DNA of 64,000 nucleotides from an uncultured Bacilli bacterium. GTDB taxonomy: Bacteria; Bacillota_I; Bacilli_A; RF39; UBA660. The notes below the pieces were generated by a model, which was given only the letters and a program-made list of their open reading frames with translations, did no database searches and was not told the DNA's origin. The translations under genes were made by a program, and so were the position numbers. The stretch lies in assembly GCA_910586195.1 (NCBI GenBank), contig CAJUHO010000001.1:37327-101326 (forward strand). The letters are read 5' to 3'. Positions 55,060 through 63,979 of this stretch are shown here, piece by piece (within the stretch, counting starts at the first letter, position 1; every line of letters starts with the position of its first letter).

Positions 55060-55467
55060 ATGAAAAATAGAAGTGAATTGCGTGAAATAATAATGAAAGT
55101 CATATACCAAGTATTGATTTATGATAATACAAATTTAAATTATAGTGTTGATGACTTAATTGAAGAACAAATTGAAATAGAAAATGATTATGTGGAGACT
55201 ATGGTACATGGAATTTTAGAAAATAAAGATGCCTTGTTTCATCTTGCCAATAAATATTTAGTAGACTGGAAAATAGAGCGTTTAAATAAAGTGGATCAGG
55301 TGATTTTGTGTCTTGGAATATATGAGTTAATGTATACGGAGACTCCTGCTGTTGTGGCTATTAATGAGGCAATAGAGTTATCTCATAAATATAGTGAAGA
55401 AGCAGTTACAAAAATGATTAATGGGGTTTTAGATAACATTTATCATAGTGAGGATTATAATGAATGA
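55060..55467 (+). CDS. nusB: transcription antitermination factor NusB
   Basis: This 135-residue all-helical protein begins MKNRSELREIIMKVIYQVL. The RNA-binding helix region follows, then WKIERLNKVDQVILCLGIYELMY and the closing VAINEAIELSHKYSEEAVTKMINGVLDNI. With NusE it recognises boxA in rRNA leaders. The nusB-xseA-xseB order is conserved. It overlaps xseA by 8 bases. Confidence 0.94.
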   Translation: MKNRSELREIIMKVIYQVLIYDNTNLNYSVDDLIEEQIEIENDYVETMVHGILENKDALFHLANKYLVDWKIERLNKVDQVILCLGIYELMYTETPAVVAINEAIELSHKYSEEAVTKMINGVLDNIYHSEDYNE

Positions 55468-56713
55468 TAAATATATTACGATTAGTAGTTTAACTAAATA
55501 TATTAAATATAAAATTGATAATGATATCCATTTGCAGGAAGTGTATATCAAGGGAGAAATTTCTAATTTTAAGGCTCATTCTAGAGGGCACTTTTACTTT
55601 ACATTAAAGGATGAGACAAGTCGTATCAATGCCATTATGTTTGCCTCCTCTGCTTCTAAGCTCGCTTTTGTCCCAAAGGATGGAATGAAAGTTTTTGTGA
55701 CGGGAAAAGTGAGTGTTTACGAGGCAACAGGAGCTTACCAAATTTATGTATCAGAGCTTTTGGAAGATGGTGTTGGTAATTTATATGTTGCTTATGAACA
55801 ATTGAAGAAAAAATTGGAAGGAGAAGGTTTATTTCAACAGCAGCATAAAAAGAAAATTCCAAAAATCCCCCAAAAAATAGGAATTATAACCGCACCAACA
55901 GGGGCGGCAATACGTGATATTCTTTCAACAATTAATAGAAGATGGAGATATGCCAATACCTTTCTTTATCCGGCTTTAGTACAGGGTATGGATGCAAAAG
56001 ATGATATTGTTAGACAAATAAAAAGAGCAGATATGGATAATTTAGATGTATTAATTATAGGCCGTGGTGGAGGCTCTATTGAAGATTTATGGAGTTTTAA
56101 CGAAGAAGTAGTTGCTAGAGCTATTTATGAGGCTAAAACACCTATTATTAGTGCTGTAGGACATGAGGTGGATTTTACAATTGCAGATTTTGTAGCAGAC
56201 GTTCGGGCGCCTACGCCAACAGGAGCAGCAGAAATGGCTGTTCCAAACGAACGAGACATTAAAAATCAGTTAATGCAATTAAAAATTCGTACAACAAAAG
56301 TGATTGATAATTTGCTTCTTTTAAAAAGGCAAGAATTAAAACGTATTACCGATAAATATATTTTTAAAAATCCAGTTATGATTTATCAGGCTAAAGAACA
56401 AAGTTTTAGTTATCTTTTGGACCGTTTAAAACTATGTAGTAAAAATATAATCATTAAAAATCAACAAAAAATAGATTACTATAAAAATAGTTTTATTTTT
56501 AAAAATCCAAAATTATTATTGGATAATAAAAAGCATCAATATTTGCAACTATTATCTAAATTAGAACCATTAAGTCCACTTCTTACTTTAAAACGTGGCT
56601 ATATTATTGCTAAAAGTAAAAATAAGGCTATTCAATATAAAAAAGATCTAAAAAAAGATGATAAATTAGAATTAACATTTCAAGATGGCGTGGTAGACGT
56701 AACAGTATTATAG
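55460..56713 (+). CDS. xseA: exodeoxyribonuclease VII large subunit
   Basis: This 417-residue protein has an OB-fold N-terminus (VYIKGEISNFKAHSRGHFYFTLKD) and catalytic blocks IITAPTGAAIRDIL, IGRGGGSIEDLWSFNEE and VGHEVDFTIADFVADVRAPTPTGAAE. A coiled-coil C-terminus follows. With XseB it degrades single-stranded DNA. ATG 55460 after GTGAGG; the GTG at 55448 falls inside nusB. Confidence 0.95.
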   Translation: MNDKYITISSLTKYIKYKIDNDIHLQEVYIKGEISNFKAHSRGHFYFTLKDETSRINAIMFASSASKLAFVPKDGMKVFVTGKVSVYEATGAYQIYVSELLEDGVGNLYVAYEQLKKKLEGEGLFQQQHKKKIPKIPQKIGIITAPTGAAIRDILSTINRRWRYANTFLYPALVQGMDAKDDIVRQIKRADMDNLDVLIIGRGGGSIEDLWSFNEEVVARAIYEAKTPIISAVGHEVDFTIADFVADVRAPTPTGAAEMAVPNERDIKNQLMQLKIRTTKVIDNLLLLKRQELKRITDKYIFKNPVMIYQAKEQSFSYLLDRLKLCSKNIIIKNQQKIDYYKNSFIFKNPKLLLDNKKHQYLQLLSKLEPLSPLLTLKRGYIIAKSKNKAIQYKKDLKKDDKLELTFQDGVVDVTVL

Positions 56714-56727
56714 TATAAGGAGAAAAT

Positions 56728-56958
56728 ATGGAAGAGAAGAAAAATGAATTAAGTTTTGAAGAAAATTTAGAACAGTTATCAAAAATTGTAGAAAAACTAG
56801 AAACGGGAGAAATTCCATTAGATGATGCTATTTGTGAGTTCCAAAAAGCAACATTATTAGCAAAATCATGTGACGAAAAATTGAAGTCAGCAGAAGATGC
56901 AATATGTAAAATGGTAAGTGATAGTGGAGAATTAGAAGACTTTGAAATAGGAGAATAA
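56728..56958 (+). CDS. xseB: exodeoxyribonuclease VII small subunit
   Basis: This 76-residue helical protein has LSFEENLEQLSKIVEKLETGEIPLDDA in two pieces and a FQKATLLAKSCDEKLKSAE continuation, the XseB pattern. Several XseB chains coat each XseA. RBS AAGGAGAAA, 14 bases after xseA. Confidence 0.95.
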   Translation: MEEKKNELSFEENLEQLSKIVEKLETGEIPLDDAICEFQKATLLAKSCDEKLKSAEDAICKMVSDSGELEDFEIGE

Positions 56959-57053
56959 GTCTTTTATTTTTGGTAATATTTATAACTAGTAATTTTTATA
57001 AAAATAATCATACTATAAATGTAGCCAATCGTTTTTAAAAGGAGATGATGTTT

Positions 57054-58037
57054 ATGAATTTTAAAAACAAGCTACGATTTCTTTTTGCCTTTCTTTTATT
57101 TATTCTACCACTAAATGTCTTTGCTTATTCAGAATATATTATTCCTGGTGGTCAAACTGTTGGAATTGAAGTAAATTCAAAAGGAGTTTTAATAGTTGGA
57201 TTTTATAAAGTAAATAATACTTATATTGGCCGTGATGCGGGCTTTGAAGTTGGGGACAAAATCCTAAAACTAGATGGAAAAGAAGTAAATACTACTGAAG
57301 AAATGATTCAAACTATTGAACAAAATGCGAATAAAGAACTGACGTTTACTATAATGCGTGATAAGCAGGAAAAAATAATAAAGTTTACTCTTGTTCCTGA
57401 TGAAAGTGGCGTATATAAAACGGGACTTTATGTAAAAAATCAAATTAATGGGATTGGAACTTTAACTTATGTTGATCCAGAAACTTTAAAATTTGGTGCT
57501 TTGGGTCATGAAATTATTGAAAAAACAACGGCTTTAAAATTTGAAATTAAAGATGGAACAATATTTAATGCTGTTGTAACAGGGATTACCAAAAGCGAGC
57601 GTAATAAAGCAGGTGAAAAAAATGCTACTTATAATAAGAGTCAATTATATGGAAAAATAGAGGATAATGAAATATCAGGTATTTTTGGAAATTATACAGC
57701 ATCCCTTCCTAATTTTGAAAAACTCAAAGTAGCAAAGCCAGCAGAAGTTCATACTGGTGAGGCAGTTATTCGAACAGTTGTAGAAGGAGAAACAATTAAT
57801 GAATATACCATTAAAATCTTAAAGTTAGATGATAGCAGTAAGACAAAAAATATTTTATTTGAAATTACAGATAAGAAATTGCTTGAGAAAACAGGTGGTG
57901 TAGTTCAGGGAATGAGTGGTTCTCCAATTATTCAGGATAATAAAATAGTAGGTGCAGTAACACATGTAATAGTAAATGATAGTTCGAAAGGATATGGTAT
58001 ATTTATTACTACTATGTTAGAAGAAGGCGAAAATTAA
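57054..58037 (+). CDS. spoIVB: SpoIVB signalling serine protease
   Basis: This 327-residue protein starts at ATG 57054 (AAAAGGAG). A signal anchor spans residues about 5-25. A PDZ domain (RDAGFEVGDKILKLDGKEV) lies near 55-115, and the S55 protease domain has the catalytic His in LKFGALGHEI and the Ser in GVVQGMSGSPIIQ. It is secreted from the forespore to trigger SpoIVFB cleavage of pro-SigK. The spo0A gene that follows it in Bacillus is absent here; a terminator and a DUF421 gene come next. Confidence 0.93.
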   Translation: MNFKNKLRFLFAFLLFILPLNVFAYSEYIIPGGQTVGIEVNSKGVLIVGFYKVNNTYIGRDAGFEVGDKILKLDGKEVNTTEEMIQTIEQNANKELTFTIMRDKQEKIIKFTLVPDESGVYKTGLYVKNQINGIGTLTYVDPETLKFGALGHEIIEKTTALKFEIKDGTIFNAVVTGITKSERNKAGEKNATYNKSQLYGKIEDNEISGIFGNYTASLPNFEKLKVAKPAEVHTGEAVIRTVVEGETINEYTIKILKLDDSSKTKNILFEITDKKLLEKTGGVVQGMSGSPIIQDNKIVGAVTHVIVNDSSKGYGIFITTMLEEGEN

Positions 58038-58061
58038 AGGTGCTTAGTAGCATCTTTTTTT
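58038..58061 (+). terminator. terminator of spoIVB
   Basis: AGGTGCT (58038-58044) pairs with AGCATCT (58049-58055) with one G-U pair, followed by seven Ts. Confidence 0.75.
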
Positions 58062-58123
58062 GATCGATTTGAAAATTTTGTATTTTTTTATATTATTAAT
58101 CCATAATACTAATGGTGAAGAGT

Positions 58124-58840
58124 ATGGATATTAATGTTAAAGAAGTTTTAGGGATTATTCCTAGTAGTTTGATTTCTTTGTTAACTTTATTTTTGATTAC
58201 AAAAATTATTGGCAAAAAACAGGTTTCCGAACTTAGTTTATTTGATTATGTAATTGGTATTTCCATCGGAAACTTTTCTGCTGAAATGATTATTAATCAG
58301 GATGTACAATATGTAAATGGTATGATGGCTATCGCTGTCTTTGGTGTAACAGCATGGTTTGTCAATTTATTATCAAGAAAAAGTATTGTGGTAAGGCGCT
58401 TATTGATGGGAACACCTACTACAATAATAGAAAATGGTGTAATTCTCGAAAAAAGTTTAAAAGATTTAAATATGGATATTAATGATTTATTAGAGTATTG
58501 TAGAAGTGCTGGATATTTCCACATTGAAGAGGTGGCATTTGCAGTAATGGAAGCTAATGGCCAATTAAGTATTTTGCCAAAAGGTTCTTATAAACCTGTT
58601 ACGTTAAAGGATATGAAAATAGCAGGTAGCAAAGAGGAATTAGATAGTAATATTATTATAGATGGTAAGTTCATGGAAGAAAACATTAAAAACTCATCTA
58701 AAGGGATGGACTGGATTCAAAAGGAACTAAAGAAAAATGGATATAATAAGCCTGATGATATTCTTTTAGGAATTATTAGTAGTAATAAGTTAGTACTTTA
58801 TCCAAAAAATAGGGAAGATTCCAGAGAAGTTTTAGAATAA
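58124..58840 (+). CDS. DUF421 (YetF-like) membrane protein
   Basis: This 238-residue protein has three N-terminal membrane helices, with FDYVIGISIGNFSAEMI between the first and second. The DUF421 core is at about residues 95-160 (PTTIIENGVILEKSLKDLNMDINDLLEYCRSAG; EEVAFAVMEANGQLSILPK). YetF-type proteins affect spore or envelope properties in Bacillus. The start at ATG 58124 follows GGTGAAG. It is coupled to the next small gene. Confidence 0.9.
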   Translation: MDINVKEVLGIIPSSLISLLTLFLITKIIGKKQVSELSLFDYVIGISIGNFSAEMIINQDVQYVNGMMAIAVFGVTAWFVNLLSRKSIVVRRLLMGTPTTIIENGVILEKSLKDLNMDINDLLEYCRSAGYFHIEEVAFAVMEANGQLSILPKGSYKPVTLKDMKIAGSKEELDSNIIIDGKFMEENIKNSSKGMDWIQKELKKNGYNKPDDILLGIISSNKLVLYPKNREDSREVLE

Positions 58841-58854
58841 ATATAGGTGATATC

Positions 58855-59148
58855 ATGAAGGTATGGAAGAAAGTTCACTTGAAAGAACAAGATAAAAACA
58901 TTAATATATTAAGTAATACTATTACTAATTATTTATATACAAATGGGCCGCTGGAGCAATTGTGTATGAAATATCATGTTAATCATCAGGAAATAAAAAA
59001 ATATATTGCTAATAGAATTGCTGGAATCTTAGTAATTTATATTGCTAATGATCAAAGAAGAATACATGATATTGTAAATCGGTATTATACAAAAGAGACC
59101 TTTTTATCTCATATCATTCCAGAACTAGAGGGATATATAGATCAATAG
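58855..59148 (+). CDS. uncharacterised 97-residue protein after DUF421
   Basis: This is a helical, soluble, basic protein. LEQLCMKYHVNHQEIKKYI looks like a helix-turn-helix, but I do not recognise a family. It lies 14 bases after the DUF421 gene behind AGGTGAT, so the two are probably cotranscribed, and ends at a strong terminator. Confidence 0.7.
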   Translation: MKVWKKVHLKEQDKNINILSNTITNYLYTNGPLEQLCMKYHVNHQEIKKYIANRIAGILVIYIANDQRRIHDIVNRYYTKETFLSHIIPELEGYIDQ

Positions 59149-59150
59149 TA

Positions 59151-59179
59151 AAAAAGATTGGATATTTTCCAATCTTTTT
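59151..59179. terminator. strong bidirectional terminator
   Basis: A perfect 12-bp stem (AAAAAGATTGGA, 59151-59162, with 59168-59179) and five-base loop separate the DUF421 unit from the convergent miniprotein gene. Confidence 0.85.
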
Positions 59180-59189
59180 GCCGCAATTA

Positions 59190-59276
59190 TTAAATATATA
59201 ATAAGGCACTTATAAAGCTTGCTATCATGGCAAGTACCATAATAATCGCAACAACACGAATTACTTTTTTATTCAT
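59190..59276 (-). CDS. Prli42-like (DUF4044) membrane miniprotein
   Basis: The frame is open from 59402, but AAAGAGGTGACCTCT before ATG 59276 marks a 28-residue protein, MNKKVIRVVAIIMVLAMIAS plus eight more. It consists of a basic start and one membrane helix. This is the size and layout of the Prli42 family, which tethers the stressosome in Listeria. No stressosome genes are in the window. The gene is divergent from spoIIM. Confidence 0.65.
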   Translation of the reverse strand: MNKKVIRVVAIIMVLAMIASFISALLYI

Positions 59277-59378
59277 AGAGGTCACCTCTTTCTTATTATA
59301 AAATAAATGGGGAAAATTGTAAATTCTTTTTCTACATGAAATAATTTTTTCTCTAATATAGTTTATTAGAGGTGAAAT

Positions 59379-59972
59379 ATGAAACCACAAACACAAAATC
59401 AAAAAAAATTATTTATAGGGTTAATTATTGGAGCAGGAATTAGTATTCTTTTAGGAATTGTTATTATGGCACTATTATCTAAAAATAATAAAGAATTAGT
59501 GACGAACACTATCACCGCTTTTATGAGTCAAGTAAAAAAAGGAAATTTAAATTATCAGCAGGCGATTATACAAAGTCTTATGCAAAATAGTATAGAATGT
59601 ATTTTATTATTCTTTTTAGGAATGTCTATTATTGGAATACCGATAACACTTTTTTTATTCTTTAGTCATGCGTTTGTCTTAGGATTTTCGATGGTTAGCA
59701 TTTTTCATGTATATAAATGGAAGGGAATCTTATTAGCTCTTATTTATTCATTACCACAAGTTCTTAATCTTCTAATCTTACTTGTTTTCTGTTACTTTTC
59801 TTTACTTTTTTCTAAATATTTATTTTATCAATTATTTTTAAAGAAAGATATTTCCTTTAAAAGAATCATGAACCGTTATGTAAAAGTATTTGGGATATGT
59901 TTTGGACTATTATTAATAAGCAGTACTATAGAAATATTTTTAGTTCCTAAAATTTTAAAATTTATTTTATAA
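59379..59972 (+). CDS. spoIIM: stage II sporulation protein M
   Basis: This 197-residue membrane protein has five predicted helices. The middle block (NSIECILLFFLGMSIIGIPITLFLFFSHAFVLGFSM in pieces) and SLPQVLNLLILLVF are typical of SpoIIM, the mother-cell membrane scaffold for SpoIIP and SpoIID during engulfment. RBS AGAGGTGAA. It stands alone; its partner spoIIP is 36 kb upstream. Confidence 0.9.
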   Translation: MKPQTQNQKKLFIGLIIGAGISILLGIVIMALLSKNNKELVTNTITAFMSQVKKGNLNYQQAIIQSLMQNSIECILLFFLGMSIIGIPITLFLFFSHAFVLGFSMVSIFHVYKWKGILLALIYSLPQVLNLLILLVFCYFSLLFSKYLFYQLFLKKDISFKRIMNRYVKVFGICFGLLLISSTIEIFLVPKILKFIL

Positions 59973-60050
59973 AATAATATGAATTTTAGTTTATACTTTT
60001 GGATTAGTCTTATAAATAATCTCTATAATATATTTTCTAATATGATATTA

Positions 60051-61007
60051 TTAATGATATTTAGAAAAATTTTTTATATAATCATAAATTAATGGAATTA
60101 ATATTACTGTTGAGATATAATTATAAACGTCTATAATAGCTTGATTAATAGGAAAAGCTTTATCTGTCAATATTGAAATATATACTATTGAAATTGATAC
60201 AATAATTGATATACTTGTAATTTTTTTAGTTACTTTATGACTATCATTGTTAAGGTCATCAACAATATGGAGTATAATATTTATTTTATTTTTCAAAAAA
60301 CAAATGGTTAACTGGAAAACAATAACTACTAAATTAAGTATAATAGTGGGCACAGCTAAAAATGAGTATATTATTATATCAATAATATAAAAAGTTTTAG
60401 AATTAAATTTTTTATAAAGAAGAAAATCATAGTCTTTTAATTTAGGAGAAATACTATTAGATGGTTTTTTTTTCAAAGTAATAGGTTTTAAGATAATAAT
60501 ATTTGAGATTAATATTGTAAGGTTTTCGAATAAGAAAAATAAAAATAGCATTATTTTTATTAGCAAATAGGAAATAAGGAGTAATTCTTTAACAGTGTGA
60601 TTAATATTAGAACAAAAACCATAGTAGACAGTTGGAGCATATGATGAACAAAATATTATAAAAATAATTTCAGACCACAGTTTAAAATATTTAGTTTCTG
60701 TAGAGAGAGTTTGACATTTTTTTAATATATTATAAAAACTTTTAATTAAAATAATACTAGGTATAATAAAATATACAAGCCAAGAAAAAGTAACGTTATA
60801 TTTAATATAAGAATATACAAATAGTATTACCATAGCTAAAAACAAAATATGTATTTTGCATTTTTCAACACTATTTAATGTTGGCATAGTATTTAACTTC
60901 GTTTTTTTCTGTTTATAATTTATAATTGTTGTTAAAAATAAATTCATCAAAAGTAGTAAACCTATTATAATTTCAAATACAGTATCATTTAAAATGAAAT
61001 TTATCAT
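60051..61007 (-). CDS. uncharacterised multi-span membrane protein
   Basis: Coordinates run on the minus strand from ATG 61007 (after TGGAGGG) to 60051. The 318-residue protein has about seven or eight predicted membrane helices and a Lys-rich central loop (LKKKPSNSISPKLKDYD). It is extremely rich in Ile, Asn and Lys, with base composition even lower in GC than its neighbours. No family is recognised. It is a lone, inverted gene between spoIIM and an unknown gene, consistent with recent acquisition, though this is weak evidence. Confidence 0.6.
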   Translation of the reverse strand: MINFILNDTVFEIIIGLLLLMNLFLTTIINYKQKKTKLNTMPTLNSVEKCKIHILFLAMVILFVYSYIKYNVTFSWLVYFIIPSIILIKSFYNILKKCQTLSTETKYFKLWSEIIFIIFCSSYAPTVYYGFCSNINHTVKELLLISYLLIKIMLFLFFLFENLTILISNIIILKPITLKKKPSNSISPKLKDYDFLLYKKFNSKTFYIIDIIIYSFLAVPTIILNLVVIVFQLTICFLKNKINIILHIVDDLNNDSHKVTKKITSISIIVSISIVYISILTDKAFPINQAIIDVYNYISTVILIPLIYDYIKNFSKYH

Positions 61008-61124
61008 AATACCCTCCACAATAACCTGGTTATATATTTTATCAACTTATTAAATGAATATCAATCATAAATTGTAGAATTTAAGATATAATCAATTTAT
61101 TTATAACGATATCTATAATTATGT

Positions 61125-61150
61125 TATACTATTAATGTTATATAACATTA
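61125..61150 (+). promoter_or_regulatory. palindromic operator next to -10 box
   Basis: TATACT (61125-61130) is followed at once by a perfect 18-bp palindrome, TAATGTTATATAACATTA (61133-61150). It covers the expected transcription start of the next gene and is likely a repressor site. Confidence 0.5.
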
Positions 61151-61168
61151 TAATGTAGGAGAAGGAAA

Positions 61169-61675
61169 ATGTTTAATATTCAAGATTATTATTTAGGGGT
61201 TATTATTCCTCAGCTTAGTTATTATCAAAATCCACAACGTCATAGGTATATTGGGGATATTTCTTTTGACCCATTTAATGAAATACCACCAATTGTAGCA
61301 TTAACAATGGGTGAGGTAACTTTGCTCCATAAAAAGGGAGAAAATTATTATGATGAGTATTACTCTCGTTATAAGAACGAATTATATTATAAATTGGGAG
61401 AGACTAATAATTTAGGGATTATACTAGCATTTGCAGAACCTTTTCAGAAATACTATGCTGAAGAACCAGTATTTTATAATCAGGAAGATATTGAAAGTGA
61501 TTATTATAAGTTAGCAGAAATACTTGATAAACATTCTTATTATATTGCACACTTGAAATTAAATAAGACAGATGCCATTATGACATTAGATGATAATCCA
61601 ATTATGCAAGTGAGAGATGATTATATAAAAATGTTATATCATGATAATGGAATTGTGTATCAAAAAAGAAAGTAG
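61169..61675 (+). CDS. uncharacterised Tyr-rich protein upstream of mnmA
   Basis: This is a 168-residue soluble, acidic protein, rich in tyrosine and with no recognised domain. It opens MFNIQDYYLGVIIPQLSYY. Blocks that look conserved are EIPPIVALTMGEVTLLHKKGE and NLGIILAFAEPFQKYYAE. The ribosome site is AGGAGAAGG. It is 9 bases upstream of mnmA, so both are under the palindrome-bearing promoter. Function unknown. Confidence 0.7.
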   Translation: MFNIQDYYLGVIIPQLSYYQNPQRHRYIGDISFDPFNEIPPIVALTMGEVTLLHKKGENYYDEYYSRYKNELYYKLGETNNLGIILAFAEPFQKYYAEEPVFYNQEDIESDYYKLAEILDKHSYYIAHLKLNKTDAIMTLDDNPIMQVRDDYIKMLYHDNGIVYQKRK

Positions 61676-61684
61676 GAGAAGTAT

Positions 61685-62707
61685 ATGGAGAAGTGTTTAG
61701 TAGCTATGAGTGGTGGTGTGGATTCATCTGTTTGTTGCTATTTATTAAAACAAGAGGGAGTAGATATTGCTGGAGCTACTATGCTACTTTTAGATAATGA
61801 AGAAAGTTATCAGGCTATAAATGATGCCAGGGAAGTATGTTCTTTTCTTGGCATTAAACACTATGTTTTTGATTTAAGAGAAGATTTTAGGAAAAGCGTA
61901 ATTAATAATTTTATCGAAACCTATAAAAATGGAGAAACTCCAAATCCCTGTGTTTATTGCAATAAAAAATTTAAATTTGGACTATTTTATCAAGAGGCCT
62001 TAAAACTTGGATTTAATAAAATTGCTACTGGGCATTATGCACGTATTACAGAGGGAAAGTTGTATCGATGTGATAACCTAGACAAAGATCAAAGTTATTT
62101 CTTATATGGAATTAATAAGGACACCCTAAATTATGTGATTTTTCCCCTTTCTAGATTTAGTTCAAAAGAGGAAGTGCGGGAGATAGCCCAAAATGCCAAT
62201 TTAAAGGTATTTAATAAAAAAGACAGCCAAGAGGTCTGCTTTGTCCCAAATGATGATTATAAGGCTTTTTTAAAGGATAAGATAAAGGAAAATAGAGTAG
62301 GGGAGATATGTTTAGAAGATGGTACTGTGCTTGCCTACCATAAAGGTATACATCAATACACAATAGGACAAAGAAAAGGCCTTAATATTGCCTATTCTTA
62401 TCCCTTATATGTAACAAGAATAGATTTGGCACATAATAGAGTGGTAGTAGGTAAAAACGAGGATTTAATGCATGATACTTTGATTGCAGAGGAGATAGAA
62501 CTTTTAGTAGATACATTACCGAGGCATGTGCTAGCTAAGATAAGATCTCGTGGTACTTTGGAAGAAGCTACAATAGCCATTATTGATAACAAACAAATAA
62601 AAGTTGTTTTTAAAAGGGCACAACGAGCTATTACTAAAGGGCAATCTATTGTTTTTTATGAAAAAAATCAATGTTTAGGTGGGGGTATTATTAAAGATGT
62701 ATTATAG
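61685..62707 (+). CDS. mnmA: tRNA-specific 2-thiouridylase MnmA
   Basis: This 340-residue enzyme makes s2U34 in tRNA-Lys, -Glu and -Gln. The PP-loop is AMSGGVDSSV. The catalytic Cys is in NPCVYCNKKFKFG, the second in SQEVCFVPNDD, with TGHYAR and DKDQSYFLYGI between. A beta-barrel C-terminal domain follows (YTIGQRKGLNIAY). It needs a sulphur relay from a cysteine desulphurase not seen here. RBS TAGGAGAAG. Confidence 0.95.
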   Translation: MEKCLVAMSGGVDSSVCCYLLKQEGVDIAGATMLLLDNEESYQAINDAREVCSFLGIKHYVFDLREDFRKSVINNFIETYKNGETPNPCVYCNKKFKFGLFYQEALKLGFNKIATGHYARITEGKLYRCDNLDKDQSYFLYGINKDTLNYVIFPLSRFSSKEEVREIAQNANLKVFNKKDSQEVCFVPNDDYKAFLKDKIKENRVGEICLEDGTVLAYHKGIHQYTIGQRKGLNIAYSYPLYVTRIDLAHNRVVVGKNEDLMHDTLIAEEIELLVDTLPRHVLAKIRSRGTLEEATIAIIDNKQIKVVFKRAQRAITKGQSIVFYEKNQCLGGGIIKDVL

Positions 62708-62730
62708 TTAGTTTCTCATTTCCCCTTGAA

Positions 62731-62774
62731 AAGTGTCAATTTACACTTGACTATTTACATATTCTTGATAAAAT
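62731..62774 (+). promoter_or_regulatory. promoter with inverted-repeat operator
   Basis: TTGACT (62747-62752), 16 bases, TAAAAT (62769-62774). AAGTGT (62731-62736) and ACACTT (62743-62748) form an inverted repeat that overlaps the -35 box, so repression is likely. Confidence 0.55.
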
Positions 62775-62797
62775 TATATTAGGAGGGTAGATGAAAC

Positions 62798-63565
62798 ATG
62801 AAAGAACTAAATGACATCTTAGTAGAACTAGGAATTTCGAAAGTTCGGTTAGCAAAATATTTAGGAGTATCAAGACAAATGCTTTATAATTATTTAGCAC
62901 TTGATTCATTAAATGAATGGCCTAAAGAAAAATCTGTTAGATTACTAAGTTTATTAAATATTAAAGAAGAAGAAGAAATCAAGAGTTTAAATGTTAATGG
63001 TGATTATATCATTGAAGTAGAAAGTCGCTTAAATGAAGGTGTTAAAGATTCTTCTAATCGTGAAGTTATTGCTGATTTGAAAGGATTTAATAAAAAGGAA
63101 CAAGAAGTATTATCAGATATTATTAACTTATTAAAAGAAAAATTAGCGGAAGATAAAACAAAGGATACATATACTACTTATTGTTATTTATATCATTATT
63201 TGCAATCTATGGAAACGGCAAATGAACTTAAATATATTTTAGTGTATATGTCAAAATCTTTAGGATTTACTCCTGTAGATGAATATGCCTATAATAAGGA
63301 CAAACAGTTTATATTAGAAAGTATAATGTTCTCTGCCATGACCCTATATAATAATGGTGGTACATCTAGAACAAAAATTGCTGAAACACATAAACGTTTT
63401 GAACAAGATATAGAACATAAAAATGAAGAGAAATTAAGTCGTACTCAGGAATTAAATTCAGCTAAAATTCAGGCTTTAAAAGAATTAGGATATACTGAGA
63501 TTAATGAAGATAATGCAAAAGAAGTTTTAGAGAAAATAGCTGAAATTCAATCAAGGAAAGTATAG
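62798..63565 (+). CDS. HTH-containing regulator-like protein
   Basis: This 255-residue protein has an N-terminal HTH (ILVELGISKVRLAKYLGVSRQMLYNYL), then a helical body and a Glu/Lys-rich coiled-coil tail (KRFEQDIEHKNEEKLSRTQ). I do not recognise the body. The inverted repeat over its promoter may be its own operator. RBS AGGAGGG. It is transcribed alone, with a terminator after. Confidence 0.72.
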   Translation: MKELNDILVELGISKVRLAKYLGVSRQMLYNYLALDSLNEWPKEKSVRLLSLLNIKEEEEIKSLNVNGDYIIEVESRLNEGVKDSSNREVIADLKGFNKKEQEVLSDIINLLKEKLAEDKTKDTYTTYCYLYHYLQSMETANELKYILVYMSKSLGFTPVDEYAYNKDKQFILESIMFSAMTLYNNGGTSRTKIAETHKRFEQDIEHKNEEKLSRTQELNSAKIQALKELGYTEINEDNAKEVLEKIAEIQSRKV

Positions 63566-63569
63566 TAAT

Positions 63570-63622
63570 TAAGGGATTCATATCTATTTATTAAATTAGT
63601 AAATATAGTGATCCTTTTTTAT
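63570..63622 (+). terminator. imperfect hairpin terminator
   Basis: AAGGGATTCATATCTATTTA and the downstream TAAATATAGTGATCCTT form a long imperfect stem, followed by Ts. Confidence 0.6.
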
Positions 63623-63658
63623 TTTACTTTCTTTTTTCAACTTCCTATAATATATACT

Positions 63659-63690
63659 AAAAGACCCTAATTGGAGTCTTTTTTTCTTGT
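63659..63690. terminator. hairpin at the 3' end of the last HTH gene
   Basis: AAAAGAC and GTCTTTT, around the loop CCTAATTGGA, with a T/A tract on each side. Confidence 0.55.
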
Positions 63691-63882
63691 GACTATTTTT
63701 CTAACTTCTTTTCCGATTTCTTCGTTTGTCATTTCTAAAGCTACTGCTATTTTTCCAAAAGTATCTATTAAGGGCATGTTTAAATTATTTTCAATTCTAA
63801 ATATAGTTTTTCTATCTAAATTTGTAATATCTTCAAGCTTTTCTTGAGATATTTTTTTTCTTATTCGATATTCTTTTAACAT
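63667..63882 (-). CDS. Cro/C1-type HTH repressor
   Basis: This 71-residue protein is essentially one HTH domain: MLKEYRIRKKISQEKLEDIT, DRKTIFRIENNLNMPLIDT and LGKI-like IAVALEM. Such small Xre proteins are typical of mobile elements and toxin-antitoxin loci. It is divergent from whatever lies right of the window, with three operator-like repeats between. Confidence 0.85.
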   Translation of the reverse strand: MLKEYRIRKKISQEKLEDITNLDRKTIFRIENNLNMPLIDTFGKIAVALEMTNEEIGKEVRKIVTRKKDSN

Positions 63883-63904
63883 TTAATCACCTGTTTATAA
63901 TGTA

Positions 63905-63979
63905 GCAAGTTTGCCTCAAAAAAACATTGACAAGTATGCCCCAATTATGTTACTTGTTATATGAGGCATGTTTGCCCAT
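63905..63979. promoter_or_regulatory. triple operator-like repeats with -35 box
   Basis: Three related 14-mers occur: GCAAGTTTGCCTCA (63905-63918), ACAAGTATGCCCCA (63930-63943) and GCATGTTTGCCCAT (63966-63979). TTGACA at 63927-63932 overlaps the second. A GGCA-N4-TGCC inverted repeat lies at the third. They are likely binding sites of the adjacent HTH repressor. AGAAAGG at the window end may be the ribosome site of the next gene. Confidence 0.6.
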
